From Epiperipatus broadwayi (taxonomy: Eukaryota; Onychophora; Udeonychophora; Euonychophora; Peripatidae), in the NCBI GenBank assembly GCA_028023455.1, contig JAQFVV010006198.1, positions 33,853,979-33,917,978 of the forward strand: a stretch of 64,000 nucleotides of DNA. Direction: 5' to 3'. Each line of letters begins with the position of its first letter. Within the stretch, counting starts at the first letter, position 1. Made by a program: the position numbers and the translations under genes. A model generated the notes under the pieces. It searched no databases and was not told where the DNA came from. It saw nothing but the letters and a program-made list of their open reading frames with translations. Positions 33,986-45,330 of this stretch are shown piece by piece.

Positions 33986-34465
33986 TAAGAATGTTCTTAT
34001 TTGCTGTCTGATTCAAAAACTTATTGAAATAGCGATTGTTTATAATTTCCAAATAAATCTTAGCTTCAAATTCTATATAGTTAAAAAAGTTATTTTTCAT
34101 ATGAAGTCATATTGCTTCCATTATAAAAGTTTATTATAATTCAATTTTAATAATTTAATTTTAGAGTTAAAAAAAAATTAAACTGTTAATTAAAATTTTT
34201 TATTAGCTATTCATTAGATTACAAATTACCCACTTAAGGAATAATATTTTTGTAGTGTCATTTTTTTTACACCCACTCATGTAAAGTATGTGTTAAAAGC
34301 AAACAGAAAACAGTCCCTACCTTGCATGAGAATGGTGTAGTAAAAATTACAACACATAAATATTTTTCATTAAATGGGTAATCTCTAATTTAATGAATAA
34401 CTAATACTTCTGTGAAGGGCAGTAAGTTTGACACTTAACATTTAAGCTGTAGTAATTGGCTATCT

Positions 34466-34636
34466 ATATATCTGTATGTCTGTCTGTCTATCTATCTATT
34501 TATCTATCTGTCTGTCTGTCTATCTCTCTGTCTGTCTATCTATCTATCTGTTTGTCTGTCTGTCTATCTATCTATCTATCTCTCTGTCTGTCTATCTATA
34601 TATCTATCTGTTTATCTGTCTGTCTATCTATCTGTA

Positions 34637-34705
<69 letters not shown>

Positions 34706-34718
34706 GCCTACCTATCTA

Positions 34719-34750
<32 letters not shown>
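34466..34750 (+). repeat. (TATC)n/(TGTC)n and (TA)n microsatellite
   Basis: About 250 bases of variant tetranucleotides ending in (TA)n. The 101- and 109-codon frames here are translated microsatellite. Confidence 0.98.
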
Positions 34751-34751
<1 letters not shown>

Positions 34752-34784
34752 GGAGAAATAATAAAGATATCTATGAGAGAGATT

Positions 34785-34850
34785 GTGATCTGGACCAACT
34801 GGTGAGTGCTGGTTCTGTATGAAATGTATGTCTTGGGGATCATACATCTT
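34785..34850 (+). ncRNA. Hammerhead-like motif with broken core, alpha-related
   Basis: CCAA and TTGG inner helix I and the GTGCTGG start of helix II match family alpha. The core reads CTGGTGA (34,799-34,805; essential A changed to G) and helix III is ATGTATGT followed by C. Outer helix I is GATC/GATC. Probably inactive. The flank differs from alpha units, so this may be a fourth subfamily. Confidence 0.45.
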
Positions 34851-35669
34851 TTTTACATCCTGGGTTGTATGTTTATTACTACACCCCTCCACAAGATAAT
34901 AGAACCAGTCCTTATCTTGCTTAAGAGTGGTGTAGTGAAAACCACAGTAGAGAAATATTATTTATTAATCTTTTAATTGCAAATTTTTGCAATCCTTTTG
35001 TTCTGAAAGAATCCATAGGGAGAATTACATGTGTCCGCAATGAATGTCTGTAAACGACGTTTAACATCATAAATTAATAGAGCATTTTTGAAACTCATCA
35101 GAAAATATCATTATTCATAGTTCTTAGTAATGTTAAATGTATGATTATCCATTTTGTGAGAATCTGCATAACATTTTAGATTTGTACGAAATGGCAATAT
35201 TTGTGTTAGTTAGTGCAGTTTATCTAATTACTCTATTAAATATTTATATATTAAATGTTTTAACTTTTTTTTTTAAAAGAAATCTGTTCATGACATCAAA
35301 GGTTTCCAAACACTGGAAGGAACAGATCACCTTATTGAGATTTTTTCCAATTTGGCACTTAGTTTTTTTATAAAAAGTATGTCTTACATAACTATAACCT
35401 TTATAGAAGTAGGTAATTGCCCAAAGTTGTGATACATTCATAAGATTTGGATAACTAATGCATTTCAAAGCATTTGTAGGGTGAAGGAGACAAGAGATAA
35501 AAATATCTGGATGCAAACTCAATCTGTGCTTTTACTGCTTGAACATCAATCACTGCCAAACAATTTACTCTTCAATGATTTTATATATATATATATATTG
35601 AAACTTGTTATCTCTCCAAGTTGCCTTAAGCTCCATATCTGAATCATTGCATAGGTTATGGTAGGATCA

Positions 35670-35855
35670 TGAGTTAAGGCATGAAATATGACAGTAGGTT
35701 TTATAATTTTATGGATCATCTTCAATACTCTTTCTGCCATCATTTGCAAATTGTTTGAAAACTTTCTTATGGCTCATAGCTTTACCACCGCACAATGTGA
35801 ATAATCTCCAAATGTTTCAATAGCAGTTTTGCCAATTTAAAGCAAAATTTTATGT
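35670..35855 (-). pseudogene. Mariner-type transposase relic (N-terminal HTH)
   Basis: On the minus strand KIGKTAIETFGDYSHC and, after frame changes, FANDGRKSIEDDP can be read, which are parts of the mariner HTH region. It aligns with the copy at 29.4 kb. Multiple stops; no catalytic domain. Confidence 0.55.
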
Positions 35856-35924
35856 TAAATGTTATTCTATCATGGATTATGATATGAAACCCACTATCCC
35901 ATATTATCTTGTTTAAATATTTGA

Positions 35925-36220
35925 AAACCAGGCACTCAGATTTTCAAGCACTCTTCAACTATTCACACTATCTCATACAACTGACACACATAACCACACA
36001 CATATAGAAAAGATAAATAACCAATATACGTATTTCATGCTAAATCAGAACTCATCAGTTGGTCCAGATTATCAACTCCCACACATATACATATAATCAG
36101 CGCTCAGTTTATATTAAGTTAGCAAATCTTCATACTTTAATGGACAGACTTCAATCTACTCCAACCTCGTACTTTTCAGCCATCCATATCATTAAAAATC
36201 TGATGATGAACTGAAATGGT
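35925..36220 (-). repeat. Family alpha, single partial unit
   Basis: Minus-strand unit with the usual order: outer body, hammerhead-like motif at 36,014-36,073, then ATACTTTAATGGACAG. The core CTGATGA is intact (36,052-36,058), helix III is ATACGTAT and CCAA/TTGG is intact. Helix II (GTTCT with AGCAT) is damaged. Confidence 0.75.
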
Positions 36221-37690
36221 CAATTTCATCCATCTGCCTGTTTCACTTATTTTACCCACACATCTATCTATATGCCAGGTTTAAACCCTCCCAGAGTATC
36301 CATTCAAATAACATTAAATTATGATATATGCAGAATCACGTATATATATGCGAGTGGTATGTCTGTAGTTTAATTGAATATGTATAGATTACAGCGATGT
36401 ATCCATTTTATAAATATTTCTAATTTAGGAAATATTTTAGTCTAAATTATTGTTATGTTATTGATATATTTTACAGATATGTATATTCAATTTATAGATA
36501 TTTCTAGTTTAAGAAATATTTTAGTTAAATTATTTAGCAACTTTATTGTTGTATTATTGAAATCGTGTACGCATATTTCCTGTTATTCTGCATTTATTCT
36601 GCCACATATGGTTATAAAATGTCTTCTACTAATTGTGAAGGTAAGGTTGTCAAAATAACATTTGATTTTGTAAACAGATTTTAATATAGGTCATGCATTT
36701 AGTCCTAAAATAGTCCTAAAATAGCATGGATGTTATTTGGTAAATATAAAATGTTAACAACAAAATAAGCAGGAAAACAGAATCTAAATTACTTTGTTAT
36801 AACTAAAATTGTTTTTCTAAAATAAATAAATGAGTTTCTCTACCGGGTGTAAATATTAAATACATTTTGCTAAAATAATTAAATGGACTTTTCAGCTACA
36901 TTCAAGCTCGTAAAAAATTAACAGGTGGACAGAGTTTAAAAAGTATAAATACTAACAATGAGGATCATATATATATTAAGTGAACTGTAGGCTGAATCCA
37001 CGTCGGTTTCACCTTAAAATAATTAGTAGGACAGCAACAGATCACCTCTTGGCCCTTAGCCGGAGAATGGAGAACTTTGGTACAATGAAACCTAATGCCA
37101 TAACCAGCAAAAGTAACCCATGGAACATCTCTATTAACTCTGCATAATCATCAAAAGTGTCATCTTAATATCCTTCCAAGTGCTTCAAAACTAGCTGCAA
37201 TGGAGACAACTAAATGGTAAATTTTTCTCAGAGCTCTGTTTATAAACTGTGACTTTCGTTTCTTTCTTTTAAAAGCTAGCTATTCATTGAATCTGAATTT
37301 CCCAAACACCTTTACTAAAATCTACAAAGAAGATTGTTAAATGCTAAGTCTTGTCTGATTGTAAAACTTGAATTCTCTTTTATAATGTAAAACTCCTAAT
37401 AATCTATTTTAAATGTATAATTTTCTGCGGTCTTTTTATGCCTATTTCTAAATCTATTCAATTTATTCTATGATTTTATCATTTTAATATTATATTATAT
37501 GTGTTTAATATGCCAAATGAATCGAAACCACAAGTATTCATAAATATAATTTTAGCTTATCGATTTGCGAAGATAACTTCAAATCTTTGCTATAATAAAT
37601 ATTAACTAATTGAATTATTATTCTTCATCATCACTCGCTATTTCGAGATCATATTATTTTACTGATTAAGTTTCGAGTATTAATATTACA
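36221..37690. other. Unassigned stretch
   Basis: Contains an approximate ~75-base duplication near 36,405-36,530 (AAGAAATATTTTAGT...). A GC-richer block at 36,980-37,130 shows no credible frame. Confidence 0.4.
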
Positions 37691-37699
37691 ATAATCAGT

Positions 37700-39160
37700 T
37701 ATCTAGTTATTTTGTGTAGTTTGCTTAATTCTAGTTATGAATTATAACTATTTATATATGTAACTCGTATATCATCGGAACTAGCCACAGAGATATTCTC
37801 AAAGCATATTTTAATGTTTACTCGTAATTACCCCGCAAATATGGTTTGCCCTTCTTAGATTTATATATGTTGAGATGCAGGTAATAATATTAAACTAGGT
37901 TACTAATTAATTTAGTCCCTAAATAGTATATTTAAAATACTAAATTTGAGAACTAGATTGTATAGATATGCAAATAGATGCTATCTAATTTTAAGGCATG
38001 GTAATATAATGTTACGCATTTGCATTATATATGTATAAGTTGCGGATGTGTCCTTACAAAGTACGCAATGTACACTTATCAGCTTGCTGCATGATTCTTG
38101 ATGATGAGCTGGCGGAGGTCACTCTCATCCACTTTAGTTCGGGTTCAAGCACACTTTTAGAACTAGGACACAAGGACCTAGATGATTCATAATGCTTATC
38201 TGACTACCTGAACTACTAATGTTCTTATTTGTGGCAAGTTGAGCGGTTTTAGGGCAAACCGAGTCTTTGGAGACTGAAGCCCATGAATAATGACCCATTC
38301 GCACCTTTTTGCTTAATTAATATTTTAATATGTCCATAGAGGATATAGGTAAACCTATCATAAACCAGTTTTCTCTCCCTTTTATATTAAATACTTATCT
38401 AGCATTAGTGTACATCCTAATCTAGGTTAACATGCCAACCTACATATCTCTGAGCCTAATTACATGCTCAACTTAACTTTGTATTAAATAGACACCATAG
38501 GAGCGCTATTATAATTAGTTATATAACTTTGGCTGTAAAGTTTCGCATGATCTAGGAGACTACAAAAGAGCTAGAAATTTGGCATATTAATTAATATAGG
38601 CATGAAATTCCAATACCGCACTACACATTATTAAACGCTTATAATGGGATATGCAACATTGATCTCAGCAGTTAACTAACGCCTGCGAGCGTTATATCTC
38701 ACGTTCCCATCATATAATTTGATATGTTTTGATTTATTGTTTGCTATTGTTTTATTAAAGTAATAATATTTAAAATCATAACTCATTTGCATATTTTATT
38801 GTCCATGAATTCATTTTGCCCGACTCTATATTTAAATTGCACATACACCATTTCATATATATGTAGATCAGTCTGTTAAGTTCTATAATTAATTACTTAG
38901 CCATATGTGTATATGTCTGACCAAATCAGTGATAAACTAGTTAATTTGCGAGTCTCTTGTTCCACCGGGAATGACTGCCGAACCAAGGGTAAATTGATTG
39001 TCTGTGTACATTGAGGATGTTATCCATAGGGTATTAAATCATTGAGCAGAGATGAAAGAATTGAATGTTGGTCGGATTCTGGATCCCAGTATCCGGATTC
39101 GATCGGCTTTAGTGTATTTTGCATGTATTCTAGATTTTGTTATGTGGAGGGACAATTCTT
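37700..39160. other. CpG-rich unique segment
   Basis: Roughly twenty CpG sites fall between about 38,040 and 39,110 (for example GCGAGCG, GGATTCGATCGGC), whereas neighbouring kilobases have few. No A/T runs, inverted repeats or matches elsewhere in the window, and no long open frame. It ends where an alpha unit begins at about 39,165. It may be a young retroelement piece such as an LTR, or a non-coding gene. I see no diagnostic feature. Confidence 0.35.
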
Positions 39161-39449
39161 ACTGTTACAGAACATCCCAAATCCCATGCTGATGTCAATA
39201 TTATTACCATGCCCATATTGACCTCAAGTCACTCTGACCCCTCATGTATAGGTCTGCATCCATTTAAATACATAGAAGAGGGATGGGCAGGATATAAGCT
39301 TGATGTGTAAATATTTGTAAACCAGACACACTTCAATGAAGCTTAATTGTAAGTATAGGGGATTTGAACTCAGATTTGTAAGCACCCTTCAACTACTCAT
39401 ACTATTTCATACAATTGATACACATGACCACACACATGTAGAAAGGATT

Positions 39450-39509
39450 AATAATCACCAATATGTGTGTTTCTTGCTAAACAGCACTCATCAGTTGGTC
39501 CAGATTATG
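39450..39509 (-). ncRNA. Hammerhead-like motif, alpha, helix III degraded
   Basis: Core CTGATGA (39,488-39,494), inner and outer helix I, GTGCT/AGCA and GAAA are kept. The helix III palindrome has become ACACACAT. Confidence 0.55.
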
Positions 39510-40156
39510 ATCTCCCACAGATATTTTATAATCAGTTTAGCTTATATTAAGATAGCAAATATTCATACTTTAATAGACAGACTTCAATCTACTCCAACCT
39601 CCAACTTTTCATCCATCAATATCATTGAAAATCTGATTATGAAAACCCCAAATCCCATCCTGATGCCAATATTATTGCTATGCCCATGTTGACCTCAAGT
39701 CACTGACCCATCATGTATAGGACTGCATCCATTTAAATACATAGAACATTTACACATCAAGCTTGTATCCTGCCCATACCTTTTCTATGTATTTAAATGA
39801 ATGGAGTCCTATACATGAGGGGTCAGAGTGACTTGAAATCAACATGGGCATGGCAATAATATTGGTATCAGCATGGGATTTGGGGTTTTCATCATCAGAT
39901 TTTCAATGATATGTGTAGCTGAAAAGTTGGAGATTGAAGTAGTCCTATACATGAGGGGTCAGAGTGACTTGGGGTCAACATGGGCATGGCAATAATATTG
40001 GCATCAGGATGGGATTTGGGGTTTTCATCATCAGATTTTCAATGATATGGATGGCTGAAAAGTTGGAGGTTGGAGGAGATTGAAGCCTGTCCATTAAAGT
40101 ATAAAGATTTTCTATCTTAATATAAATTTAGCACTGATTATATATGTGTGGGAGAT

Positions 40157-40216
40157 GATAATCTGCACCAACTGATGAATGCTGTTTTATCACGAAATAG
40201 TATATTGGTGATTATT
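40157..40216 (+). ncRNA. Hammerhead-like motif, alpha
   Basis: CTGATGA (40,172-40,178), GAAA (40,194-40,197), CCAA/TTGG and GATAATC/GATTATT are intact. Helix II (ATGCT/ATCAC) and helix III (ATAGTAT) are mutated. Confidence 0.55.
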
Positions 40217-40589
40217 TTCCTTTTCTTCATGGGTGTGGTCATGTGTATCAGTTAGAGATAGTGTGAATAGTTGAAGGGTACTTGAAAATCTGACTTCAAA
40301 TCCCCTATATTTACAATTAAGCTCCAGGTTTGTGAAGAGTGCCTGGTTTTCAAATATTTACTCATCAAGCTTGTATCTTGTCCAACCCTCTTCTATGTAT
40401 TTAAATGGATTCAGCCCTATATATGAGAGGTCAGAGTGACTTGAAGTCAACATGGGTATGACATTATTGGCATCAGCATGGGATTTGGGGTTTTCATCAT
40501 CAGATTTTCAATGGATGGCTGAAAAGTTGGAGGTTGGAGTAGATTGAAGCCTGTCCATTAAAGTATGAAGATTTGCTATAACTGAGCCC

Positions 40590-40592
<3 letters not shown>

Positions 40593-40641
<49 letters not shown>
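40593..40641 (+). repeat. (AT)n microsatellite
   Basis: Uninterrupted AT dinucleotides inside the alpha unit, just upstream of the hammerhead-like motif. Confidence 0.98.
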
Positions 40642-40645
<4 letters not shown>

Positions 40646-40651
40646 GGAGAT

Positions 40652-40712
40652 GATAATCTGGACCAACTAATGAGTGCTGGTTTAGCACGAAATACGCATA
40701 TTGGTGATTATT
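40652..40712 (+). ncRNA. Hammerhead-like motif, alpha, core mutated
   Basis: Helix II is the full five pairs GTGCT/AGCAC, with the G-C closing pair and a GGTTT loop, showing the ancestral form. The core reads CTAATGA (G5 changed to A) and helix III is ATACGCAT. Expected to be inactive. Confidence 0.6.
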
Positions 40713-40799
40713 TATCTTTTCTACATGTGTGTGGTCATGTGTATCAGTTATATGAAATAGTGTGAAGGGTGCTTAAAAATCTGAGTTCAAATTCCCTAC

Positions 40800-41015
40800 A
40801 CTTATATCATTGTGTTATAATTCATAATCCAGATGCACTTGTATTTTAAAGTTTTTGGGGTGTTTGGGTAAACTGTTGCTATATCTATATAATGCAAATT
40901 GATTCAGAGATAGTGTTGCAGACAGCATGGAAAGAGAAACATGTATCACTAAAAGCCAGTCAACACTTAGACAATATCAAAAACAATCAACAATTTCAAA
41001 CTATTGTCAAGGCAA
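40800..41015. repeat. Interspersed repeat, families of 3.75 and 30.04 kb
   Basis: ATTGATTCAGAGATAGTG and GGCA/GACAGCATGG blocks as in 3.75 kb, followed by CCAGTCAACACTTAGACAAT...TTGTCAAGGCAACC as at 30.04 kb. Confidence 0.5.
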
Positions 41016-41173
41016 CCTCCTTTAAACAATAGAGATGGAATCCCATCATTATTAATTTTGAATGTTTAAACCGAGCAATTTTGCTTTTAGTATGTATTTT
41101 TATGTTTTCTCTTATGTTTTATCTATGTAATTGCTTCGTTTGATCAATAAACCCTTTTTTTTTTTAATTTTCA

Positions 41174-41240
41174 TAGTATATTCAATATTATGTGACCAAA
41201 AATAAAACATGAAGTGTTTTGGTCACATAATGTTAAGAAT
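41174..41240. repeat. Hairpin
   Basis: AATATTATGTGACCAAAA pairs with TTTTGGTCACATAATGTT around a short loop. Confidence 0.85.
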
Positions 41241-41511
41241 ATTGTGAAAGCAATAAAATTTAATTTTTTTAATTTTTCAGAGCACTTATATAAATCATAA
41301 TCATCATCATCAACCATTATCAATCCACTGCAGGATGAAGGTCTCTCCAAATTTAATCCATCTTCTCCGATCTTTAGCTTCTCTTTTCCACAACACCCCT
41401 GCACATTTTCTTATTTCATCCATCCATCTCACATGTGGTCTCTTTCTGGGTCTTTTACAATCTCTTGGAATCCAGTTTAAAATTTCAATTGTCCATCTAT
41501 TATCATTTCTT

Positions 41512-42870
41512 CTAGCAATATGTCCAGCCTAAACTCCATTTCAATCTTTTAATTTTTTGAATAAGGTCAGTAACACCTGTTTGTTGTCTTACCCATACAT
41601 TGCATTTTCGATCTCTTCTTGTTACTCCCAACATACATCTCTCCATACTCCTTTGAGTGGTCTGAAGTCTCTGTATTGCTGTTACTCCCAACATACATCT
41701 CTCCATACTCCTTTGAGTGGTCTGAAGTCTCTGTATTGCTCTTCTATTAAGTGTCCAAGTCTCAGATCCATAAGTAAGAACTGGTAAAACACATTTGTTA
41801 AAAACCATTCTTTTCAAACACATAGGCATATTTCCTTTTAGTATCAAGTTATTTCTACCAAAAGCACTCCAACCAAGTTTAATTCTATGATTAATTTCCT
41901 CCATTATGTTTCCATCTGTATTAATAATCTGACCTAGGTATTTGTAACTGTTAACTTCTTCTAATTCTTCATAATCAATCTTTATTTTCATATTTTGAGC
42001 AAATCGATTAAACATTACTTTAGTCTTTTTAACATTTATCTTTAGTCCTACTTTTCTACTTTCATCTGCTAACTCCTGCAACATTTCCTGCAGCTCTGAA
42101 GCATTATTTGCAAAAACAACTACATCATCTGCAAAATCTAAATGACTTAAATACTCTCCATTTACTTTCATTACTTTAGTTTCCCATTTTAATCCACAAA
42201 ATACTTCTTGCAGCACTGCTGTAAAAAGTTTTGTAAATATGGAGTCACCTTGCCTTACACCTTTCTCAATGTTGATTTTTCCGGTATCATTATGTAATCT
42301 AATTGTTGCTTTTGCATTTTTATAAATATTCTTTAAAATATGACAATATCCTGGATCTATACCTTGATGATCCAATGCTTTAATCACTGAAGAAATATGT
42401 ATAGAATCGAATGCCTTTTCATAATCTACAAATCCAAAACATAATGACAATTCATATTCATTTGTCCTTTCTATGACTTCTCTCAATACCTGGATATGAT
42501 CTATTGTACTAAAACCACTTTTAAATCCAGCTTGTTCTCTTGGTTGGTGGAAATCCAAAGTTCTCTGTAGACGAGTTGTAATTATCTTGATAAAAATTTT
42601 ATATAACACTGATAAAAGGCTGATAGGTCTGTAATTTCTAATATCTTCTTTATCACCTTTTTTAAATATTAATATTATTAGTGCATTCTTCCAATCTTTC
42701 AGTACATCTTTATCATTTAGACATTTGGTATATAACTTTGCTAAAATTGTTTCTATTTCTTCACCACTTTCTTTTAATATATCAATTATAATTCCATCAT
42801 TTCCTGGAGCCTTTCCTTTCTTCATACATTTAATTGCAGGTCTCACTTCTTCATTTAAAATTCTGGGCAA
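41512..42870 (-). CDS. RTE reverse transcriptase domain (broken ORF part)
   Basis: Includes GKAPGNDGIIIDILKESG, KGDKEDIRNYRPISLLSV (motif 1-2), QAGFKSGFSTIDHI, FVDYEKAFDSI (motif A, catalytic D), GVRQGD (motif B), HLDFADDVVVF (motif C, FADD with catalytic DD) and KINVKKTKVM, then thumb and C-terminal blocks SYKYLGQIINTDG and LTYGSETW. A 20-residue block AIQRLQTTQRSMERCMLGVT is repeated exactly. All catalytic residues are kept, so inactivation is recent or due only to frame damage. It ends prematurely at LKWSLGWTYC because of a one-base insertion. Confidence 0.95.
   Translation of the reverse strand: MPRILNEEVRPAIKCMKKGKAPGNDGIIIDILKESGEEIETILAKLYTKCLNDKDVLKDWKNALIILIFKKGDKEDIRNYRPISLLSVLYKIFIKIITTRLQRTLDFHQPREQAGFKSGFSTIDHIQVLREVIERTNEYELSLCFGFVDYEKAFDSIHISSVIKALDHQGIDPGYCHILKNIYKNAKATIRLHNDTGKINIEKGVRQGDSIFTKLFTAVLQEVFCGLKWETKVMKVNGEYLSHLDFADDVVVFANNASELQEMLQELADESRKVGLKINVKKTKVMFNRFAQNMKIKIDYEELEEVNSYKYLGQIINTDGNIMEEINHRIKLGWSAFGRNNLILKGNMPMCLKRMVFNKCVLPVLTYGSETWTLNRRAIQRLQTTQRSMERCMLGVTAIQRLQTTQRSMERCMLGVTRRDRKCNVWVRQQTGVTDLIQKIKRLKWSLGWTYC
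41621..41740 (-). repeat. 60-bp perfect tandem duplication in RTE
   Basis: Two identical 60-base units (41,621-41,680 and 41,681-41,740). In frame, it duplicates 20 residues of the C-terminal domain. Confidence 0.95.
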
Positions 42871-43049
42871 TTCGGAAGATGTAATAGATATAGGAGGTTG
42901 TTTCTATTTCTTCACCACTTTCTTTTAATATATCAATTATAATTCCATCATTTCCTGGAGCCTTTCCTTTCTTCATACATTTAATTGCAGGTCTCACTTC
43001 TTCATTTAAAATTCTGGGCAATTCGGAAGATGTAATAGATATAGGAGGT
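42747..43049 (-). repeat. 151-bp tandem duplication in RTE
   Basis: Two copies (42,747-42,897 and 42,898-43,049) covering the linker-to-RT junction, including the RPAIKCMKKGKAPGNDG coding block. The length is not a multiple of three, so it shifts the frame. Confidence 0.9.
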
Positions 43050-43098
43050 ACTAGTTCTTTATTACTATATAATTCTTGATAAAAATCTTCTACCAATT

Positions 43099-44262
43099 TC
43101 ATGATGTCATCTCTCTTTTTAGTAATAATTCCATCTTTTTTCTTATTGCAGATATAAATTTCCTACCAATACCAAAATGTTGTTTAACATTCTTGAGACT
43201 TTTATTTTCTTCTACAGCTTTCCTTGCTATTTCACAGTTATACTTTCTTATATCATTTTCAACTTTTTTCCATACCATTTTACAAAATTCGAGATATTCA
43301 ATTCTTTTTAATACATAATTTTTGTATATCTTCATATTCCTTCTTTTCTTTATAAATTCTCTAGTCTCAGTAGAAATTTTATTAGTCAATTGCTGCTTTT
43401 TTCTACCAGCTATCTTTGTTGCCGTTTTTAAAAGTGTATCAGTTATTTTCATATTAATTTCATTCAAATCTGAATCATGTTCAAAATCTCCTAACACTTG
43501 AAACCTATTTGTAAGTTCTAATTTAAATTCATTAGAATGTTTCTGAAGATTAGGAATATCAACTGTAAATATTGTTTTTCTCAATAATTTTTGTCTCTCT
43601 AGTTTTACATTAACACGTAACTTACACCTTACTAATCGATGATCACTTCCTGTGTTAAATTTATTAAGAACATTACAATCTTGAAATATGTATTTCCTGT
43701 TAATCAAAATATAATCCAATTCTGCTGTACCTTCATTTGGATGCTTCCATGTCCATTTCCTTTTAACATTTTTCTCAAAAAATGAATTCATAATATAAAG
43801 TTTTTCTTTTTCTGAAAACTCCACAAGTCTATGTCCTCTCTCATTTCTATTACCATAACCAAAATTACCTACAGCAATTTCATCTTTCATTTGTCTACCA
43901 ATTCTACCATTAAAGTCTCCCATAACAATTTTAAAATGTTGTTTACTCTGATCAAAAGCCTTTTGTACATCCAAATAAAAATCTTCTACTACTTCATCAC
44001 TATGAGAACTTGTTGGGGCATAAACCTGAATTATTTGCATTTGGTATCTGCTATTAAGTTGTATAACTAATCTTGCAACTCTGTCTGAACCATCAATCTC
44101 CACAATATTGTTCTTCCACTTTTTATTTATAATGAATTCTACTCCACTTGTATTTCCAATATGTGTGCCTTTATAATAGAGTATATGTCCACTTTTTAAA
44201 TCAATTGTTTCTTCATCTTTTCTTCTAACTTCACAAAGTCCAATAATGTCCCATTTAATATG
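43099..44262 (-). CDS. RTE endonuclease domain (broken ORF part)
   Basis: Read from about 44,262: WDIIGLCEVRRKDEET (catalytic E region), then GTHIGNTSGVEFIINKKW, QIIQVYAPTSSHSDE, FKIVMGDFNGRIG (catalytic D and N), AELDYILINRKY and TGSDHRLVRCKLRV (SDH motif). These are the standard AP-endonuclease motifs, which nick target DNA for target-primed reverse transcription. All key residues are present. The frame is lost at about 43,130, so it no longer joins the reverse transcriptase. Upstream, another one-base shift separates it from the N-terminus. Confidence 0.9.
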   Translation of the reverse strand, partial: HIKWDIIGLCEVRRKDEETIDLKSGHILYYKGTHIGNTSGVEFIINKKWKNNIVEIDGSDRVARLVIQLNSRYQMQIIQVYAPTSSHSDEVVEDFYLDVQKAFDQSKQHFKIVMGDFNGRIGRQMKDEIAVGNFGYGNRNERGHRLVEFSEKEKLYIMNSFFEKNVKRKWTWKHPNEGTAELDYILINRKYIFQDCNVLNKFNTGSDHRLVRCKLRVNVKLERQKLLRKTIFTVDIPNLQKHSNEFKLELTNRFQVLGDFEHDSDLNEINMKITDTLLKTATKIAGRKKQQLTNKISTETREFIKKRRNMKIYKNYVLKRIEYLEFCKMVWKKVENDIRKYNCEIARKAVEENKSLKNVKQHFGIGRKFISAIRKKMELLLKREMTS

Positions 44263-44479
44263 ACATTTTTTCTTCTAATTCTTGCAATCTTCCTTCACTT
44301 GAAAGTGATCTGCAGTTGTAAGTACCTAAATAAAAAGTCATCATCAAATGGCAGCCTGGGTCCACAATCAGGGGATTCTTAGCACCCTCCGCCTTCGGCC
44401 ACCAACCGCTGCCTTGGTTGGTGACTTTACAGCCTCCTGGGAATAAGGGCCATGCTTTATTTTTGTCTGTCATAATTAT

Positions 44480-45330
44480 ATATATGTATTGGAAAAATAT
44501 TTATCATTTACACAAGCATTCATTCTGCCTTATCAGGCACTGAGAAGAAAGACCATGGTGTTCCTCGATCTTAAACTCAGAGATAAAAAGCCAATCAACT
44601 CACCACGCTAGCTAATGCGTGTTGGTGAGCAGCCCATCCATGTTCGTATACTATATGAATAATCACATAGTAATAACAGCTGCAACGATAAGAACGTATG
44701 GAGTGGACATTAGGAATTTGCCCTGCTCGGTTCCTTTAAGGCCTCCAAGAGGAATCAAAGGGTCTCTCCTTTCAGTTAATAGCAAATGCGATCATTTCAG
44801 TTTGCTGATTTTTTTTATTTTTATTTTCACGAATATAGTGACAATAATTTGTATTTTAATAATTTCATTATTGGTCAGAGCATAATTAATTTTAAATATT
44901 TGGACGACCAAGCATGCTCAGTAAGACAAAAATTGCTGGCTTATTTTAATTTATTTAAATTATATTTTGAAAATGTTGAATGGAATTGCATATGCTTTCA
45001 ATGAATTATTGAGTTTTAAATTGCGAGAAATGTTGCTAAACATCACCAATATCTGCGTTACATATAAAATTAAAAAATTTAAATTTTTCACGAATTTCTT
45101 ACTAAAATTATTTGCAAATTCTAAAAGTATTGCCATTGAAAATGCACATGTACACAAAAATTTCAACCAGATTGGAAGTTGGGAAATGGATGAAAATCGA
45201 GTTTACAAGATTTTATCCCATATTAAAAACAGAGTAAGTTTAAAAAAATTGTACAGACACACAAATCATTAAAAATCTTTAAAACATGGGAGTTTCATAA
45301 TGAGGTATATAATTGAATTATTTAAAATTT
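44480..45330. other. Unassigned stretch
   Basis: A plus-strand frame at 44,967-45,272 (101 codons, including ENAHVHKNFNQIGSWEMDEN) has some protein-like character but no family that I know, and no splice sites that convince me. Left as undecided. Confidence 0.35.

Larger units (their letters stand above)
39165..40810. repeat. Family alpha cluster: inverted pair plus tandem unit
   Basis: A minus-oriented unit (39,165-39,755) faces a plus-oriented unit (39,757-40,355), followed by a second plus unit (40,364-40,800). The tandem start points CATCAAGCTTGTATC are 598 bases apart. Of this, 134 is an internal duplication (CCTATACATGAGGGGTCAG at 39,808 and 39,942), which leaves about 464, close to the 472 of the 9-kb array. 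Three hammerhead-like motifs lie inside. The 118-codon frame at 39,336 is repeat-derived. Confidence 0.8.
41290..44475 (-). pseudogene. RTE-clade LINE, almost full length, inactivated
   Basis: About 3.2 kb on the minus strand, close to the usual length of RTE elements. In order (5' to 3'): a GC-rich 5' segment, an N-terminal frame ending in LGTYNCRSLSSEGRLQELEE, an APE-type endonuclease, a linker, reverse transcriptase, the C-terminal region, and a short 3' end with (ATG/GAT)n tail. Defects: a one-base shift in the A-run near 44,268, a shift near 43,130, a 151-bp tandem duplication (42,747-43,049), a 60-bp in-frame duplication (41,621-41,740) and a shift near 41,530. It is the template for the other RTE fragments in this window. 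Confidence 0.95.

Noticed and set aside
34456-34805. Two overlapping open frames of 101 and 109 codons
   Set aside because: They translate a TATC/TGTC microsatellite (Ser-Ile-Tyr-Leu repeats).
42725-43318. Plus-strand frames within the RTE copy
   Set aside because: Antisense shadows of the endonuclease-reverse transcriptase ORF.
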